DNA from: Bacteroidales bacterium
GTDB taxonomy: Bacteria > Bacteroidota > Bacteroidia > Bacteroidales > JAOZTL01
Reading direction: 5' to 3'
Assembly: GCA_029942205.1 (NCBI GenBank)
Contig: JAOZTL010000137.1
Span: forward strand, 1-7,630
DNA: 7,630 nucleotides
The notes below the pieces were generated by a model that saw only the letters and a program-made list of their open reading frames with translations, was not told the origin of the DNA and ran no database searches. This document shows positions 6,248 to 7,630 of the stretch, one piece after another. The first letter of the stretch is position 1. Each line of letters opens with the position of its first letter. Position numbers and translations under genes: made by a program.

Positions 6248-7195
6248 ATGAATATTTCGGTAGTAATTGCTTTATATAACGAAGAAGAATCGCTCAACGA
6301 ATTGACCGACTGGATCAAGCGTGTAATGCTTGCTCATAAATTCAGCTACGAAATTCTATTGGTAGACGATGGTAGCAACGATAGATCTTGGGAAATTATC
6401 GAACAATTACAACAAGCGGATAAGCAAATACGAGGAATCAAATTTCGTCGGAATTATGGCAAATCGCCTGCGCTGTATTGTGGATTTGAAGCAGCCGAAG
6501 GCGAGGTTATCATCACGATGGATGCCGACCTGCAAGACAGCCCCGATGAGATTCCCGAATTGTACCGAATGATAAAAGAAGATAAGTTTGATTTGGTGTC
6601 GGGATGGAAAAAGAAACGATACGACCCACTAGCAAAAACCATTCCAAGTAAACTGTTCAACTGGACGGCACGCACCATCACGGGCATTAAATTGCACGAT
6701 TTCAATTGTGGGCTAAAAGCATACCGCAACACCGTAATCAAAAGCATCGAAGTATACGGCGAAATGCACCGATACATTCCCGTACTTGCCTATCAAGCGG
6801 GCTTTAAGCGGATTACCGAAAAAGTAGTGCAGCACCAAGAACGAAAATATGGCGTATCCAAATTCGGAATCGAGCGTTTTATTAATGGCTTTCTGGATAT
6901 GATGTCGGTTGTTTTTATCTCCAAATTTGGCAAAAAACCTATGCACTTTTTTGGGCTACTCGGATCGCTGAGTTTCCTTGTCGGATTTGCTGTTTTGATC
7001 TATCTCAGCTTTATGAAAATATTCTTTCATGCTTACAACATGACCGACAGACCATTGTTTTTCCTCGGATTTCTATCTATTATATTCGGAACACAATTAT
7101 TTTTGACTGGATTTTTAGCCGAACTCATTGCCCGATCGTCTGCCGATCGTAACAACTATCAAGTAGAAAAAAGAACAAAAATAGACAACCCATAA
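6248..7195 (+). CDS. GT2 polyprenyl-phosphate glycosyltransferase (DPM1/GtrB/ArnC-like)
   Basis: The 315-residue enzyme likely moves a sugar from a nucleotide donor to undecaprenyl phosphate at the inner face of the membrane, for later use in cell-surface glycans. The GT-A domain (1 to about 225) starts with SVVIALYNEEESL, has the donor-binding VDDGS (39-43) and the metal-binding MDADLQD (91-97), then HDFNCGLKAYR (150-160), HRYIPVLA (174-181) and QERKYGVSKFG (197-207), all typical of the bacterial DPM1-like group. Two C-terminal transmembrane helices lie at about 233-256 and 268-293, with a charged tail after. Length and architecture are normal for GtrB-type enzymes. The ATG follows an A-rich leader just after repeat R7. 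The sugar cannot be told, and no GtrA-like flippase or acceptor glycosyltransferase is in view. Its GC content looks higher than that of the upstream genes (32 of 60 bases in 6481-6540), which may simply reflect conserved residues. Confidence 0.92.
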   Translation: MNISVVIALYNEEESLNELTDWIKRVMLAHKFSYEILLVDDGSNDRSWEIIEQLQQADKQIRGIKFRRNYGKSPALYCGFEAAEGEVIITMDADLQDSPDEIPELYRMIKEDKFDLVSGWKKKRYDPLAKTIPSKLFNWTARTITGIKLHDFNCGLKAYRNTVIKSIEVYGEMHRYIPVLAYQAGFKRITEKVVQHQERKYGVSKFGIERFINGFLDMMSVVFISKFGKKPMHFFGLLGSLSFLVGFAVLIYLSFMKIFFHAYNMTDRPLFFLGFLSIIFGTQLFLTGFLAELIARSSADRNNYQVEKRTKIDNP

Positions 7196-7225
7196 AGCCG
7201 TACCACATCCACACCACAGAACCAT

Positions 7226-7238
7226 GCCACAGCGTGGC
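7226..7238 (+). repeat. GC-rich hairpin after the glycosyltransferase
   Basis: GCCAC (7226-7230) pairs with GTGGC (7234-7238) around AGC, 30 bases after the stop codon. The stem is stable for its length, but no T-run follows, so it is not a standard intrinsic terminator; it may protect the mRNA 3' end or act with a factor. Confidence 0.35.
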
Positions 7239-7259
7239 TCGTAAACCTAACCTTAACCC

Positions 7260-7269
7260 GACTTACGCA
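7260..7269 (-). repeat. Repeat fragment R8, outer block after the glycosyltransferase
   Basis: GACTTACGCA matches the outer block of R4 (TTACTTACGCA) and is the inverse of the GCGTAAG block of R3. No hairpin part accompanies it. A T-run, CCCC and an A-run follow. It lies close to where the left end of the downstream insertion sequence should be, so it may instead be an IS end. Confidence 0.4.
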
Positions 7270-7304
7270 TTTTTCCCCGAAAAAAAAAAACAACAACTAA
7301 TTTC

Positions 7305-7328
7305 GACTAATTTGACTATCTATTAGTC
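7305..7328. repeat. Inverted repeat upstream of the transposase gene
   Basis: GACTAAT (7305-7311) pairs exactly with ATTAGTC (7322-7328) across ten bases. Related GACTA words recur at 7314 and 7350. The location, inside the presumed IS left end and about 50 bases before the promoter-like boxes, would suit a transposase or repressor binding site, or a structure blocking read-through transcription. Confidence 0.35.
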
Positions 7329-7379
7329 TGATAATCAGTAAAAGCTCTTGACTAAATCAATTGTTGTCCCCGAATCATA

Positions 7380-7411
7380 TTTGTTTTATGATTGAAAGTT
7401 TATTAAATTTG
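7380..7411 (+). promoter_or_regulatory. Bacteroidota-type promoter for the transposase
   Basis: TTTG at 7380-7383 and TAAATTTG at 7404-7411 are separated by 20 bases, matching the Bacteroidota -33 TTTG and -7 TAnnTTTG elements with normal spacing. This is the best complete promoter match in the window. The -7 box ends four bases before the ATG at 7416, so the transcript would have almost no leader. Confidence 0.55.
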
Positions 7412-7415
7412 TAGC

Positions 7416-7630
7416 ATGTTTATCAAGACAATTGTAAAAACAGATAAAAAAACAAAAAAGCGTTATGAATATTATCGTTTATGCGAAGGATATCGCATAG
7501 GAAATAGTGTTCGTCATCGTACGATTGTAAGTATGGGGAAACTTGAAGGTGTTGATAATAAGAAAGACAGGAAGTTTTTAGCTGATTTGATTGAGAGTAA
7601 ACTAAAAGGTGAAAATACTTTTTTCTCTTT
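7416..7630 (+). CDS. IS1634-type (IS4 superfamily) transposase, N-terminal part (3' partial)
   Basis: The frame is open from ATG 7416 to the right edge, 71 complete codons. The protein begins MFIKTIVKTD and continues with RYEYYRLCEGYRIGNSVRH, then RTIVSMGKLEG and a Lys-rich segment. This order (MFI(R/K), a YY..L.E.YR patch, then R..(I/V)..(L/M)G) is the recognisable start of IS1634-group DDE transposases, seen here by recall and not by search. The catalytic DDE domain lies beyond the edge, so intactness is unknown. The start is favoured because family members begin with this motif and a promoter match lies just upstream. Confidence 0.8.
   Translation, partial: MFIKTIVKTDKKTKKRYEYYRLCEGYRIGNSVRHRTIVSMGKLEGVDNKKDRKFLADLIESKLKGENTFFS

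Larger units (their letters stand above)
7271..7630 (+). mobile_element. Left part of an IS1634-type insertion sequence (boundary not resolved, right part outside)
   Basis: The transposase start at 7416 shows that an insertion sequence enters from the right edge. The left terminal repeat must lie between the glycosyltransferase stop (7195) and 7416. I placed the boundary just after GACTTACGCA only because sequence character changes there from C-rich to AT-rich with an A-run. Without the right end, neither the terminal repeat nor a target duplication can be confirmed. Confidence 0.4.

Noticed and set aside
7260..7269. GACTTACGCA as the proven left terminal repeat of the insertion sequence
   Set aside because: The same block occurs in other spacers without a transposase, and the right end is outside the window, so it cannot be assigned to the IS.

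Overview
The window looks like a chromosomal stretch from a member of the Bacteroidota. The evidence is a two-component-regulator-propeller sensor kinase with a Y_Y_Y domain, AT-rich DNA, A-rich translation leaders without Shine-Dalgarno sequences, and promoter-like boxes of the TAnnTTTG type. I cannot name the genus from sequence alone.

Layout, all genes on the + strand: (1) the 3' part of a large membrane sensor histidine kinase (1-2933), cut by the left edge; (2) a 470-base gene-free spacer holding repeats, a probable promoter and a possible leader hairpin; (3) cysH, an assimilatory APS reductase of the iron-sulfur type (3404-4162); (4) an SLC13/DASS-family permease with two cytosolic RCK_C (TrkA-C) domains (4354-6138), plausibly the sulfate importer that feeds cysH; (5) a GT2 polyprenyl-phosphate glycosyltransferase of the DPM1/GtrB/ArnC kind (6248-7195); (6) the first 71 codons of an IS1634-type (IS4 superfamily) transposase (7416-7630), cut by the right edge. 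The transposase has no in-window stop codon.

The least expected content lies between the genes. A short repeat recurs in the spacers in both orientations. Its forward form is a GTAAGC-like block, then CAAyATCAAA, then a small hairpin such as AAGGTC-GAA-GACCTT. Full or nearly full copies lie at 2948-2987 (reverse), 3119-3152 (forward), 3346-3381 (forward), 6137-6172 (reverse, diverged) and 6198-6230 (forward). Fragments of the outer block lie at 4180-4197, 4341-4349 and 7260-7269. The hairpin arms differ between copies but still pair. Reverse copies sit just after genes and forward copies sit before genes, and two spacers look like units with inverted ends. This could be a MITE-like or REP-like family that also supplies terminators or mRNA leader structures.

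Functionally, cysH and the permease make a plausible sulfate uptake and reduction pair, although the ATP sulfurylase genes (cysD/cysN) are not here. The kinase, glycosyltransferase and insertion sequence have no evident link to sulfur. No tRNA, rRNA or CRISPR array was seen.
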